Assembly (NCBI RefSeq): GCF_000633415.1
Contig: NZ_AYMV01000030.1
Span: 1-64,000 of the forward strand
Reading direction: 5' to 3'
Length of the DNA stretch: 64,000 bases
Source of the DNA: Leucobacter sp. PH1c
Lineage (GTDB): Bacteria > Actinomycetota > Actinomycetes > Actinomycetales > Microbacteriaceae
Every line of letters begins with the position of its first letter. The stretch's first letter is position 1. This document shows, in pieces, positions 53,433 through 61,222 of the stretch. A model generated the notes under the pieces. The model had not been told where the DNA came from. It saw only the letters and a list, made by a program, of their open reading frames with translations, and searched no databases. Both the position numbers and the translations under genes were made by a program.

Positions 53433-56400
53433 CCCGCTCACCGAACCGAACGTCCGCGTTCGGCCGCATCATCGCCGCGACCGCCACGGCCGCGCTCGTC
53501 GGCGGTCTCGCCACCGCGACCGCCGCCCCCGCCCTCGCGATGCCCTCGGATCTGCGCGAGGTCGCCGACGCCGCGAACATCTTCACGCCCGTCGGCGGGC
53601 GCCTTCCCGCCGTCGAGAGCAGCCTCGGCTGGGGCGCGGCGCTCACCGCGGCACCCGGCGCCGGCGTCGTGCTGCCCGGGCTGCAGCCCGGGCAGACGGG
53701 TGCGCTCGTGCGCGTCTCGCTCGCGGCCTCGCCGCAGGCGCGTACCCTCTTCACGGGAACGGCGGATCACCCCGTCGCCGTGCTCAGCGTCCCCGCGGGC
53801 CAGGCCGCCTCGACGACCACGCTGCTGCGGGTCGCCGACGGCCAGGCGCCGCTCTGGGCCTCCGACGCCACCGACGCCCGGGTCGAGCTCCTCGCGGGGC
53901 TCGACGGCACCGCCCCGACTTTCGGCGAGGACGGCACGCTCCTCACCGCGGGCACTCCGGGCTCCACGCTCACGCTCGACGCCCCCGTCACGCGCGCCGA
54001 CAGCGCGGCCGGGCTCGGCGGCTTCGGCATCGCGCCGAACCGCCCCATGGAGATCGGCGTCACCGGCGAGGGCGGGATCCCCACCACCGATGTGCGCGCG
54101 ATCTACGCGGCCGTGACGGTCGAGCTCAGCGATCCCGCGAACCTCACCCTCGACGACTCCGAGCTGCACCTCCCGGCGGGAACGACCTCGTTCACGACGG
54201 TCGTGACCCCTGACGAGCAGGGCCTCGTACGCGCCGAGATCGACGGAGGCAGCGCCGCGCTGCGCCTCGACGTGCTCGGCTGGATGCCCGACGCCGACGA
54301 GTTCCACTCGCGCGTCAACGTGACCGGCAGCTTCGACCTCGCGAGCGACCGCGATCTGGAGTTCACCACCCCCGTCTCGTCGCGACCGAGCGAGGTGCCC
54401 ATCGGCGACACGAGCGAGGGCGGATCAGTGCTCGTGCTCGTTCAGGCGGAGCCCGGGAGCGAGCCCGCCATGCTCGACTTCGGCGACGCCCCCGCGGGCC
54501 GCGCCACGGGCGCCCTCGTGGATCCCGCGCGAGGCGCGGGGCCGCAGCTCGCACTCGTCCCCGCCGCCGACATCGATCGGATCCAGCTCACCCGAGGCGC
54601 GAGCCGCGCGGGGATCCACCTCATCGGCGAGTACCTCGGCGCCCCGGATCCCGCAGCGGGAGCGCCCGCATCGGTGACGATCGACTCGCAGCGCGACGGC
54701 GCCGCGATCGACCTCTCCGAGTTCGGCTTCACGGAGCTCGCCGGCGCGCTCGACGCGGGCGACCAGCAGGTGGACCACGTCGAGATCGCGATCGCGGGGG
54801 TCGACGCCCCCGGCTTCGATCCCGCCGACTTCCCCGGGGAGATCGGCCCCGACGGATACATCGGCAACGCCGAGGTGTTCGTCACGGACGACGGGCGGCT
54901 CCGCTTCGCGGCAGACGTCGGTGCGCCCGTCGACGGGCGGTACCGCTTCACCGTGACCCTCGTGGACCGCGTCGGCGGCCGCACCTCGCAGGCCATCGAG
55001 CTCCAGCTCACCGCGGTCGCGGAGGACGCCGACACCATCAGCGCCGACGCGCTCGTGGTGAACGGCACGGGCGGGCCGCAGATGGGCGCGAGCGACGATC
55101 CTCGCGTGGTGACCTTCGCTGAACTGCCTGAAGGCCTCGACCTCGACAGCCTGATCGTGTCGCAGGCGACCGAGGAGCTGCCGGACGGCTTCCTCGGCCG
55201 CGTGGCGAGCATCGAGCGGCGCGGGGACACCTGGTGGGTGCGCACCACGGAGGCCGCGCTCGGCGATGTGATCCTCAACTCCTCGCTCGACGAGACGCTC
55301 GACTTCACCGCCGACACCGTGGATCCCGAGGGCGAGGCGCTCGCGCCCCTCGCGGGGGAGCCCGGGGAGGATCCGCTCACGGTCTCGGTGACCGATCCCG
55401 AGACCGGCGAGACGCTCGAGCGCGACCAGCTCACCTACCGGAACGAGCGGGTCGGCACCGGCACGATCGTCACGGGCGAGGACGCGCTCTTCCCGCACGA
55501 GCCGGGCACCGCGCGCGCGGCGAGCGCCGACGCGCTCGCGTCGGACGCCCCGGCCGCGGGCGCATCGCTCGCAGGCACGTGGGACAAGGAAGCCGCCCTC
55601 GAGGTGAACCCCGTGTTCTACCTCATGGTGGGGAAGGGCTCCGGCTCGAGCAACGTGATCGTCACCTCCATGACGGACGCGAAGCGCGAGGACACCGACA
55701 ACATCCGCGACCGCATCGTGAACTACCCGGTGACGGGGCTCTTCGAGGCCATGATCCGCGCCGAGGTGAAGGCGAAGGCGAACGTGCACATCGTGCTCGA
55801 CGTCCAGCTGATCAAGAAGCTGCGTGTGGTGCCCGTCGGTGCCCGGGTCAACGAGTTCACCGTCTCGGCCGAGGTCGTGGCGAGCGTGGATGCGGAGATC
55901 GCGGCGAACGGCAGCGCCGAGCGCGCGGTGAAGCTCGCCGAGCCGATGAAGCGCACCGAGGTGGGCTCGTTCACGGTGTATCTCGGGCCGATCCCGATCG
56001 TGGTGAAGAACTACGTCACGCTCACGATCGACGCCGAGGCGAAGATCCAGGCCAACGTGCAGATCACCAATCTGCGCTACGACCGCACCGTGGTGCAGGG
56101 CTTCACTTACTCCTCGGCCCACGGGGTGCAGCCGATCGACAAGCAGGGCAGTTCGAAGATCGCGACGCCCGTCGTCACAGCGCTCAACGGGAAGATCGCC
56201 CCCGAGCTCTCGGGGGAGCTCGCGATCGGGCCGACGCTCAAGACCGAGACCCTCATCTACGGCGCCGTCGGGCCGCAGTTGCTCGTGAAGCCGCGCGTGA
56301 ACGTCTCGGGCACGCTGACCGATGTCGTCACGCCGCCGAATCAGCACAACCTCTCGCTGAATGTGCGCACGTGGGCCTCGCTGGAGGGCAAGTTCTCGGG

Positions 56401-56710
56401 CAAGCTGCGCATCTACAAGTGGGACATCGTGAACATCAACGCGGCGTCCCCGAAGCGGGAGTGGCCGATCTGGAGCCACACGTGGTTCTGGACGATCAAC
56501 AAGCCGAATCCGCCGGCCCCGGCGTTCGTCGATCCGGCAGCTGCGGATCCGGCACTCCTGGATCCCGCGTCCGGGGATCCTGCGCCTGGGGATCCCGCGC
56601 CCGGGGATTCGGAGTCCGAGGCGGAGCAGACGACTCCGGACTCGGCGCCTGAGGCGGATCCGGCCTCCGAGGCGCCCGCTCCCGAAGCGGAGCCGGCACC
56701 CGCGGGCTAG
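53429..56710 (+). CDS. Large secreted protein, 1093 residues, unknown family
   Basis: The product has a signal peptide (about 1-34, ending PALA), then several beta-rich domains: N-terminal repeats with ATTLLTAGTPGSTLTL-like style (about 40-260), a region with FTVTLVDRVGGRTSQAIELQ (about 500-535) and a C-terminal domain with INKPNPPAPAF. The last 70 residues are acidic and repetitive (DPAPGD, EAEPAP). There is no LPxTG/LAxTG signal, so it is released or bound non-covalently, possibly by its co-translated LAxTG partner. Starts with ATG overlapping the upstream stop. No enzymatic motif is recognised. Confidence 0.75.
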   Translation: MTRSPNRTSAFGRIIAATATAALVGGLATATAAPALAMPSDLREVADAANIFTPVGGRLPAVESSLGWGAALTAAPGAGVVLPGLQPGQTGALVRVSLAASPQARTLFTGTADHPVAVLSVPAGQAASTTTLLRVADGQAPLWASDATDARVELLAGLDGTAPTFGEDGTLLTAGTPGSTLTLDAPVTRADSAAGLGGFGIAPNRPMEIGVTGEGGIPTTDVRAIYAAVTVELSDPANLTLDDSELHLPAGTTSFTTVVTPDEQGLVRAEIDGGSAALRLDVLGWMPDADEFHSRVNVTGSFDLASDRDLEFTTPVSSRPSEVPIGDTSEGGSVLVLVQAEPGSEPAMLDFGDAPAGRATGALVDPARGAGPQLALVPAADIDRIQLTRGASRAGIHLIGEYLGAPDPAAGAPASVTIDSQRDGAAIDLSEFGFTELAGALDAGDQQVDHVEIAIAGVDAPGFDPADFPGEIGPDGYIGNAEVFVTDDGRLRFAADVGAPVDGRYRFTVTLVDRVGGRTSQAIELQLTAVAEDADTISADALVVNGTGGPQMGASDDPRVVTFAELPEGLDLDSLIVSQATEELPDGFLGRVASIERRGDTWWVRTTEAALGDVILNSSLDETLDFTADTVDPEGEALAPLAGEPGEDPLTVSVTDPETGETLERDQLTYRNERVGTGTIVTGEDALFPHEPGTARAASADALASDAPAAGASLAGTWDKEAALEVNPVFYLMVGKGSGSSNVIVTSMTDAKREDTDNIRDRIVNYPVTGLFEAMIRAEVKAKANVHIVLDVQLIKKLRVVPVGARVNEFTVSAEVVASVDAEIAANGSAERAVKLAEPMKRTEVGSFTVYLGPIPIVVKNYVTLTIDAEAKIQANVQITNLRYDRTVVQGFTYSSAHGVQPIDKQGSSKIATPVVTALNGKIAPELSGELAIGPTLKTETLIYGAVGPQLLVKPRVNVSGTLTDVVTPPNQHNLSLNVRTWASLEGKFSGKLRIYKWDIVNINAASPKREWPIWSHTWFWTINKPNPPAPAFVDPAAADPALLDPASGDPAPGDPAPGDSESEAEQTTPDSAPEADPASEAPAPEAEPAPAG
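56527..56610 (+). repeat. GGATCC-rich tandem repeats encoding DPA(P/S)GD
   Basis: About four to five degenerate 18-bp units containing GATCC(C/G)GC encode the acidic Asp-Pro tail of the secreted protein. Confidence 0.7.
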
Positions 56711-56723
56711 GCGGAGCGTCACC

Positions 56724-56763
56724 GTGCGGGCCGGGCCGGGGGAGTCCCCGGCCCGGCCCGCAC
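56724..56763. terminator. Strong bidirectional hairpin
   Basis: Perfect 18-bp GC stem (56724-56741 with 56746-56763) with loop GAGT, between the convergent secreted-protein gene and the F420-reductase-like gene. Confidence 0.9.
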
Positions 56764-56767
56764 CCGG

Positions 56768-57388
56768 TTACGGGAGCAGCGCGAAACCGGACTCGTTGCG
56801 GGTCTTCCCGGCCGCCGCGAGCGCGATCTGCAGGAATCCCATGGCCTCCAGCTCTCGGGCGCGCGGCAGCGGGCCGACATCGACCGCGCGGAGCCCCGCG
56901 CCCTCGATGAGCCCCGCGACCGCGATCTTCGCCTCCGCGTAGTCGCCCGCGAAGAGCACGGTGGTGGGGGTCGTGCCGTTCGTGCCGCTCGTGAGCGTGT
57001 CGCCGAGGTTCACGTTGAACGCCTTCACGACGGCCGTGCCCGGCGGGAGGAGCCGCGCGAGCTCGGCCGCGGTGGAGGAGCCCCCGGGCAGCGCGAGCGG
57101 CTCGTAGGTGGTGAAATCGATCGGGTTGCTGATGTCGACCACCACGCGGTCGGCGAGCTGGTCGCGGTAGTGCTCGAGTACGCTCGGGTAGGCCACGAAC
57201 GGGACGGCGAGCACCACGAGCTCGCCCGTGAGAGGCTCGCCGAGCGCGCTGTACGCGACACCCGGCAGCTCGCCCGAGCTGCTCGTCGTGCTGCGGCGGA
57301 CGATCTGGGTGGGGGCGCCAGCCCGTGCGGCGACCGCGGCGAGCGCCGCGCTCATCTTCCCGCTGCCGATGATGCTGATCGAGGTCAT
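56768..57388 (-). CDS. NADPH-dependent F420 reductase-like protein
   Basis: The 206-residue product has a Rossmann motif IIGSGKMSAALA (about residues 5-16) and the family elements VVLAVPFVAYPSVLEH, VVVDISNPIDF and VVKAFNVNL. This matches the F420-dependent NADP reductase/pyrroline-5-carboxylate-reductase-like fold. It would bind NADP(H); whether it uses F420 is not shown. The ATG overlaps the monooxygenase stop (ATGA), so the two are expressed together, possibly regenerating reductant. Confidence 0.83.
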   Translation of the reverse strand: MTSISIIGSGKMSAALAAVAARAGAPTQIVRRSTTSSSGELPGVAYSALGEPLTGELVVLAVPFVAYPSVLEHYRDQLADRVVVDISNPIDFTTYEPLALPGGSSTAAELARLLPPGTAVVKAFNVNLGDTLTSGTNGTTPTTVLFAGDYAEAKIAVAGLIEGAGLRAVDVGPLPRARELEAMGFLQIALAAAGKTRNESGFALLP

Positions 57389-58605
57389 GCGACCGGGGTC
57401 CTTTCGAATCGGGTGAGCGCCTGCTCGGCGACCTTCTGCGCGTCGTAGTCGAAGACGGCGCTGCGGCGGAAGTCGCGCCCCACGCGCAGATCGGCGTCGC
57501 GCTTCGCGAGATCCGCGAACTCGTGCTGCGCGTCGAACATCCAGCCGGAACGCCGCGAGCCGTGCTGCAGGATCGCGGTGCGCTGCATGCGCACGGCCGT
57601 GTAGCGCCGGAACGCCTCGGGAATGTCGGCCGGGGTCTTCGCGGCCCTGAGGAACGTGGCGAGCGCCATACTGTCCTCGATCGCCTGGTTCACCCCCTGC
57701 CCCTGGTGGGGCAGCATCGTGTGGGCGGCGTCGCCGAGCAGCGCGATCGGTCCCCGCGACCAGTTCGTGAGCGGCTCGTGGTCGAAGAGGCCCCACCAGA
57801 ACGTCTCCTCGATCGCGTCGATGAACCGCGCGAGCCGGGGATCCCAGATGTCCGAGGAGAACTCGGCCGCGAGCTCGCTCACCTCCGCCGGTCCGGACCA
57901 GGGGCCGGCGAGCGGGCGGTCGCTCGGCACCCCGGCGACGAAGTTGAAGAGCTTTCGCTGCTTGAGCGGGTAGCACATGAAGTGGCGCTCATCGCCCATC
58001 CACACCTGGCTGATCATGGGCCAGTCCGCGGGTAGGCGCGCGGCGTCGACGACGCCGCGATAGACGATGTACCCCGAGTAGACCGGCTCGGGGAACTGGC
58101 CGATCGCGCGCCGCACGACCGAGTGAATGCCGTCGGCGCCGATCAGGGCATCGAACTCGGCCGTCTCGCCGTTCTCGAAGTCGAGGCGCACGCCGGCCCC
58201 CGAATGGTGGACAGCGGCCAGCCGATGCCCGAGCCGGATCGTGGCGGGGGCGACCTCGCTCGCGAGGACGCTGATCAGGTCGGGGCGGTACATGCCGATG
58301 TTGCGGTACTGCCGCGCCGAGTCCTCCCACGCGGCGTCGGTGACGAGGCCGCCCATCGAGTTCTGGTACACGCCGTGCCCGTCGGGGACCGCGCCCGCCT
58401 CGCGCACGCGGTCGAGCACCCCGAGAGCGTCGAGCACGCGCTGCGCGTTCGGCGCGACCGTGACCCCGGCGCCCACCTCGCCCAGGCGGCTCGCCTGCTC
58501 GAAGATGGTGACCTCGACGCCCGCGATCCGGGTCAGCGCGATGGCGGCGGTGAGGCCGCCCATCCCGCCCCCGATGATCGCGATGCTGGTGGATTGACTG
58601 ACCAT
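57385..58605 (-). CDS. FAD-dependent aromatic monooxygenase, salicylate hydroxylase-like
   Basis: The 406-residue product is a class A flavoprotein monooxygenase: GGGMGGLTAAIAL (about residues 11-23), DG motif ALIGADGIHSVVRRAIG (about 151-167) and GD motif IALLGDAAHTMLPHQGQG (about 287-304). It hydroxylates an aromatic ring with NAD(P)H and O2. It resembles salicylate, 3-hydroxybenzoate and 6-hydroxynicotinate hydroxylases; substrate is not decided. With an MFS uptake protein and a divergent LysR regulator it forms a small catabolic locus. Confidence 0.87.
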   Translation of the reverse strand: MVSQSTSIAIIGGGMGGLTAAIALTRIAGVEVTIFEQASRLGEVGAGVTVAPNAQRVLDALGVLDRVREAGAVPDGHGVYQNSMGGLVTDAAWEDSARQYRNIGMYRPDLISVLASEVAPATIRLGHRLAAVHHSGAGVRLDFENGETAEFDALIGADGIHSVVRRAIGQFPEPVYSGYIVYRGVVDAARLPADWPMISQVWMGDERHFMCYPLKQRKLFNFVAGVPSDRPLAGPWSGPAEVSELAAEFSSDIWDPRLARFIDAIEETFWWGLFDHEPLTNWSRGPIALLGDAAHTMLPHQGQGVNQAIEDSMALATFLRAAKTPADIPEAFRRYTAVRMQRTAILQHGSRRSGWMFDAQHEFADLAKRDADLRVGRDFRRSAVFDYDAQKVAEQALTRFERTPVA

Positions 58606-58667
58606 TGCTGCTCCTTCGTACTGCTGGTCAACGTGGAATGCTGCGGTGCGGGATCAAGCCGCGCGGC

Positions 58668-60095
58668 TCACGCTCGCGCGGCGAGCTCGCGCGCGGGTGC
58701 CGCCGGCGTGAACACCGTCGCGCCGCTCGCCTGCTCCGCCTCGTGGTCGGGGCCGAGCGGGATCCCGCTCCGATCCCGGAGGCAGAGGGTCGCCGCGCCG
58801 CCGAGGAGCGAGGCGAGGAGGAGGTACGCGGAGACGGCGATCGTCGATCCCGTCGATTCGAGCAGCATCTGCGCGATGAGGGGAGCGAACGCGCCGCCGA
58901 GGATCGCGCCGAGCGCGTAGGTGATGGAGACGCCCGAGAAGCGCACCGACGCGGGGAAGATCTCCGAGTACCACGCCGCGAGCGGGCCGTAGGTGAGGCC
59001 GAGGCTCGTGGAGATGAGCACGAGCGCCGCGTAGAGGCCCGGGAGGCCGCCGTGATCGACGAGCCAGAACACGGGGAACACGATGAGCGCCTGCAATGCG
59101 AAGCCGAGCAAGAAAGTGGTGCGGCGGCCGATCGTGTCGGCGAGGATGCCCGCGAGCAGCGTCGAGCCGAACCAGACGAGCGCCGCGAAGGCGGCCGCGA
59201 TCAGCACGGCTGTGGTGTCGATCTGCTGCACGTTGATCGCGTAGTTGTTGAGGAAGCCGCCCGTGGTCATGTACCCGAGCGTGCCGTTGCCCGCGAACAC
59301 GAGCGCGGCGAGCAGCACGAGGTGCCAGTGGCGGCGGAACAGTTCGAGCACCGGCACGCTGCTCTGCGCGCCGCGCTCGGCGATCTCGGTGAAGACGGGG
59401 CTCTCCTCGACGGAGCGGCGGATCACGAAGCCCACGGCGATGAGCACGATGCTCACGAGGAACGGCACGCGCCAGCCCCACTCGAGGTAGGCCGCGCCGG
59501 GGGAGATGAGGCCTGTCATGAGCGCGGTCATGCCGGAGGCGAGGAGGAAGCCGAGCGGCACCCCGAGCTGGGGCCAGGAGCCCGCGCGGCCCCGACGATC
59601 CGCGGGGGCGTGCTCGACGGCCATGAGCACGGCGCCGCCCCACTCGCCGCCCGCGGACAGGCCCTGCAGGATCCGGAGCACGAGGAGCATGATGGGCGCT
59701 GCAATGCCGATCTGGGCGTAGGTGGGCAGCACCCCGATGAGGGTCGTCGCCGCGCCCATGAGCACGAGGGTGATGACGAGCACCGCGCGTCGCCCGATCA
59801 CATCGCCGAAGTGGCCGGCGAGGAACGCGCCGAGCGGGCGGAACAGGAAGGAGATGCCGACGGTGGCGAGCGAGAAGAGCAGGCCGAGTTCGCCGCCCGC
59901 GGGCTGGAAGAAGAGCTGCGCGAACACGAGGCCGGCGCTCGTGGCGTAGATGAAGAAGTCGTACCACTCGATCGTGGTGCCGATGATCGTCGCGAAGGCG
60001 ATCCGGCGCAGCGAGGTGGAGCGGCCAGCGGCGGTGCCTGCTGTGGTGCCTGCGGAAGTGCCGGCGGAAGCGTCGGCGGCGGGGGAAGAAGTCAT
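58668..60095 (-). CDS. MFS transporter, aromatic acid/metabolite:H+ symporter type
   Basis: The protein of about 475 residues has 12 predicted helices and the sugar-porter-like signatures GHFGDVIGRRAVLV (loop 2-3) and AGILADTIGRRTTFLLG (loop 8-9), as in ShiA/MhpT/proline-betaine transporters. It likely imports the substrate of the monooxygenase. ATG 60095 follows AGGGACC; ATG 60113, six codons upstream, is an alternative. Confidence 0.87.
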   Translation of the reverse strand: MTSSPAADASAGTSAGTTAGTAAGRSTSLRRIAFATIIGTTIEWYDFFIYATSAGLVFAQLFFQPAGGELGLLFSLATVGISFLFRPLGAFLAGHFGDVIGRRAVLVITLVLMGAATTLIGVLPTYAQIGIAAPIMLLVLRILQGLSAGGEWGGAVLMAVEHAPADRRGRAGSWPQLGVPLGFLLASGMTALMTGLISPGAAYLEWGWRVPFLVSIVLIAVGFVIRRSVEESPVFTEIAERGAQSSVPVLELFRRHWHLVLLAALVFAGNGTLGYMTTGGFLNNYAINVQQIDTTAVLIAAAFAALVWFGSTLLAGILADTIGRRTTFLLGFALQALIVFPVFWLVDHGGLPGLYAALVLISTSLGLTYGPLAAWYSEIFPASVRFSGVSITYALGAILGGAFAPLIAQMLLESTGSTIAVSAYLLLASLLGGAATLCLRDRSGIPLGPDHEAEQASGATVFTPAAPARELAARA

Positions 60096-60203
60096 CGTGG
60101 TCCCTAACGTCATTGTCGGGCGCCGCAGCGGGGAGCTGGCGGCGGGTGACTCTCATGTTCCCGGCCCCGGCTCTCCGTGTAAATCACAGTAATATGAGGA
60201 ACA

Positions 60204-60217
60204 AGTTCGGTTGAACT
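60204..60217. promoter_or_regulatory. Probable LysR-type operator
   Basis: AGTTC-GGTT-GAACT is a 5-bp dyad in the divergent gap between the MFS transporter and LysR genes, 28 bp before the LysR start. A -10-like TAATAT lies at about 60190-60195. Confidence 0.55.
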
Positions 60218-60244
60218 GAAGTAACCCGAGGGAGGTGCGGCGAA

Positions 60245-61222
60245 GTGGCCGACGTCAGCCTGCGCCAACTGGAGCTCTTCGCCGAGCTGCCCAACTTCAC
60301 CACGCTCAGCGCGGCCGCCGCGCACCTGCACATCTCGGAGTCGGCGCTCTCCCAGGCCATCACGGTGCTCGAACACACCGTCGGCGAGCAGCTCTGCGTC
60401 CGGCGGAAGGCGCGCGGCCTCACCCTCACGCCCACGGGGCAGGAGTTCGCGCGGCAGGCGCGGCGGATCGTGGCCGACACCCGGGAGCTCGTGCTCAGCG
60501 CGGGCCGGGGCGAGGAGCTCCGGGGCCCCGTGAAGCTCGGCTGCTACTCCACCTTCGCGTCGAACGTGGTGCCCGAGCTGCTCGAAGGCTTCCCGCAGCG
60601 GCATCCCGGCGTACAGGTCGAGATCCTCGTGGGCACGAACGAGAAGCTCCTCGCCGAGCTGCAGGGCGGGCGCCTCGACGTCGCCCTCGTGTACGACGTC
60701 TCCCTGCCCGCGGGGTATCGCCGCAGGAACATCTACGAGACGCGGCTCGAAGCGCACCTCCACCCGGAGCACCCCCTCGCCGCGGCCGACGCGATCGACC
60801 TGGCCGAGCTGGCGCCCGAGCCCTACATCCAGTTCGACGCGACCCCCGGCACCACGAACGTGCTCGACGCGTTCGCGGCGCGCGGCCTAGAGCCGGACAT
60901 CGCCGCGAGCGTGACCGAGATCGGACTCGTGCAGGCGCTCGTGGCGCGTGGCCTCGGCTACGGGCTGCTGATGTCGCGGCCCCACGTGCTGCCGCTGAGC
61001 CTCGAGGGGCGCCCCGTCGTGATCCGGCCGCTCGACCCGCCCGTCACCGTCTCGCACGTCGTGGGGATCTGGCCCCGCGACACCGGGCTCACGCCCCGCG
61101 CCTCCGCGCTGCTCGACTTCGCGGAGGAGCAGTTCGGCGCCGCCCCGCTCAGTGCCGCCCCGCTCAGCGCCGGGTCGCGAAGCGCGAGAGCTCGCGCCGG
61201 TTCGAGTGCCGCGTCTTCTTGA
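60245..61222 (+). CDS. LysR family transcriptional regulator
   Basis: The 325-residue protein has the N-terminal winged HTH (LRQLELFAELPNFTTLSAAA, SESALSQAITVLEHTVG) and a C-terminal type 2 periplasmic-binding-like effector domain (VKLGCYSTFASNVVPELLEG, VEILVGTNEKLLAELQGGRL). It probably activates the divergent catabolic genes on sensing an aromatic or related compound. GTG start with GGGAGG nine bases upstream. The last 59 bp overlap the 3' end of the convergent LuxR gene, giving a non-conserved tail. Confidence 0.9.
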   Translation: MADVSLRQLELFAELPNFTTLSAAAAHLHISESALSQAITVLEHTVGEQLCVRRKARGLTLTPTGQEFARQARRIVADTRELVLSAGRGEELRGPVKLGCYSTFASNVVPELLEGFPQRHPGVQVEILVGTNEKLLAELQGGRLDVALVYDVSLPAGYRRRNIYETRLEAHLHPEHPLAAADAIDLAELAPEPYIQFDATPGTTNVLDAFAARGLEPDIAASVTEIGLVQALVARGLGYGLLMSRPHVLPLSLEGRPVVIRPLDPPVTVSHVVGIWPRDTGLTPRASALLDFAEEQFGAAPLSAAPLSAGSRSARARAGSSAASS

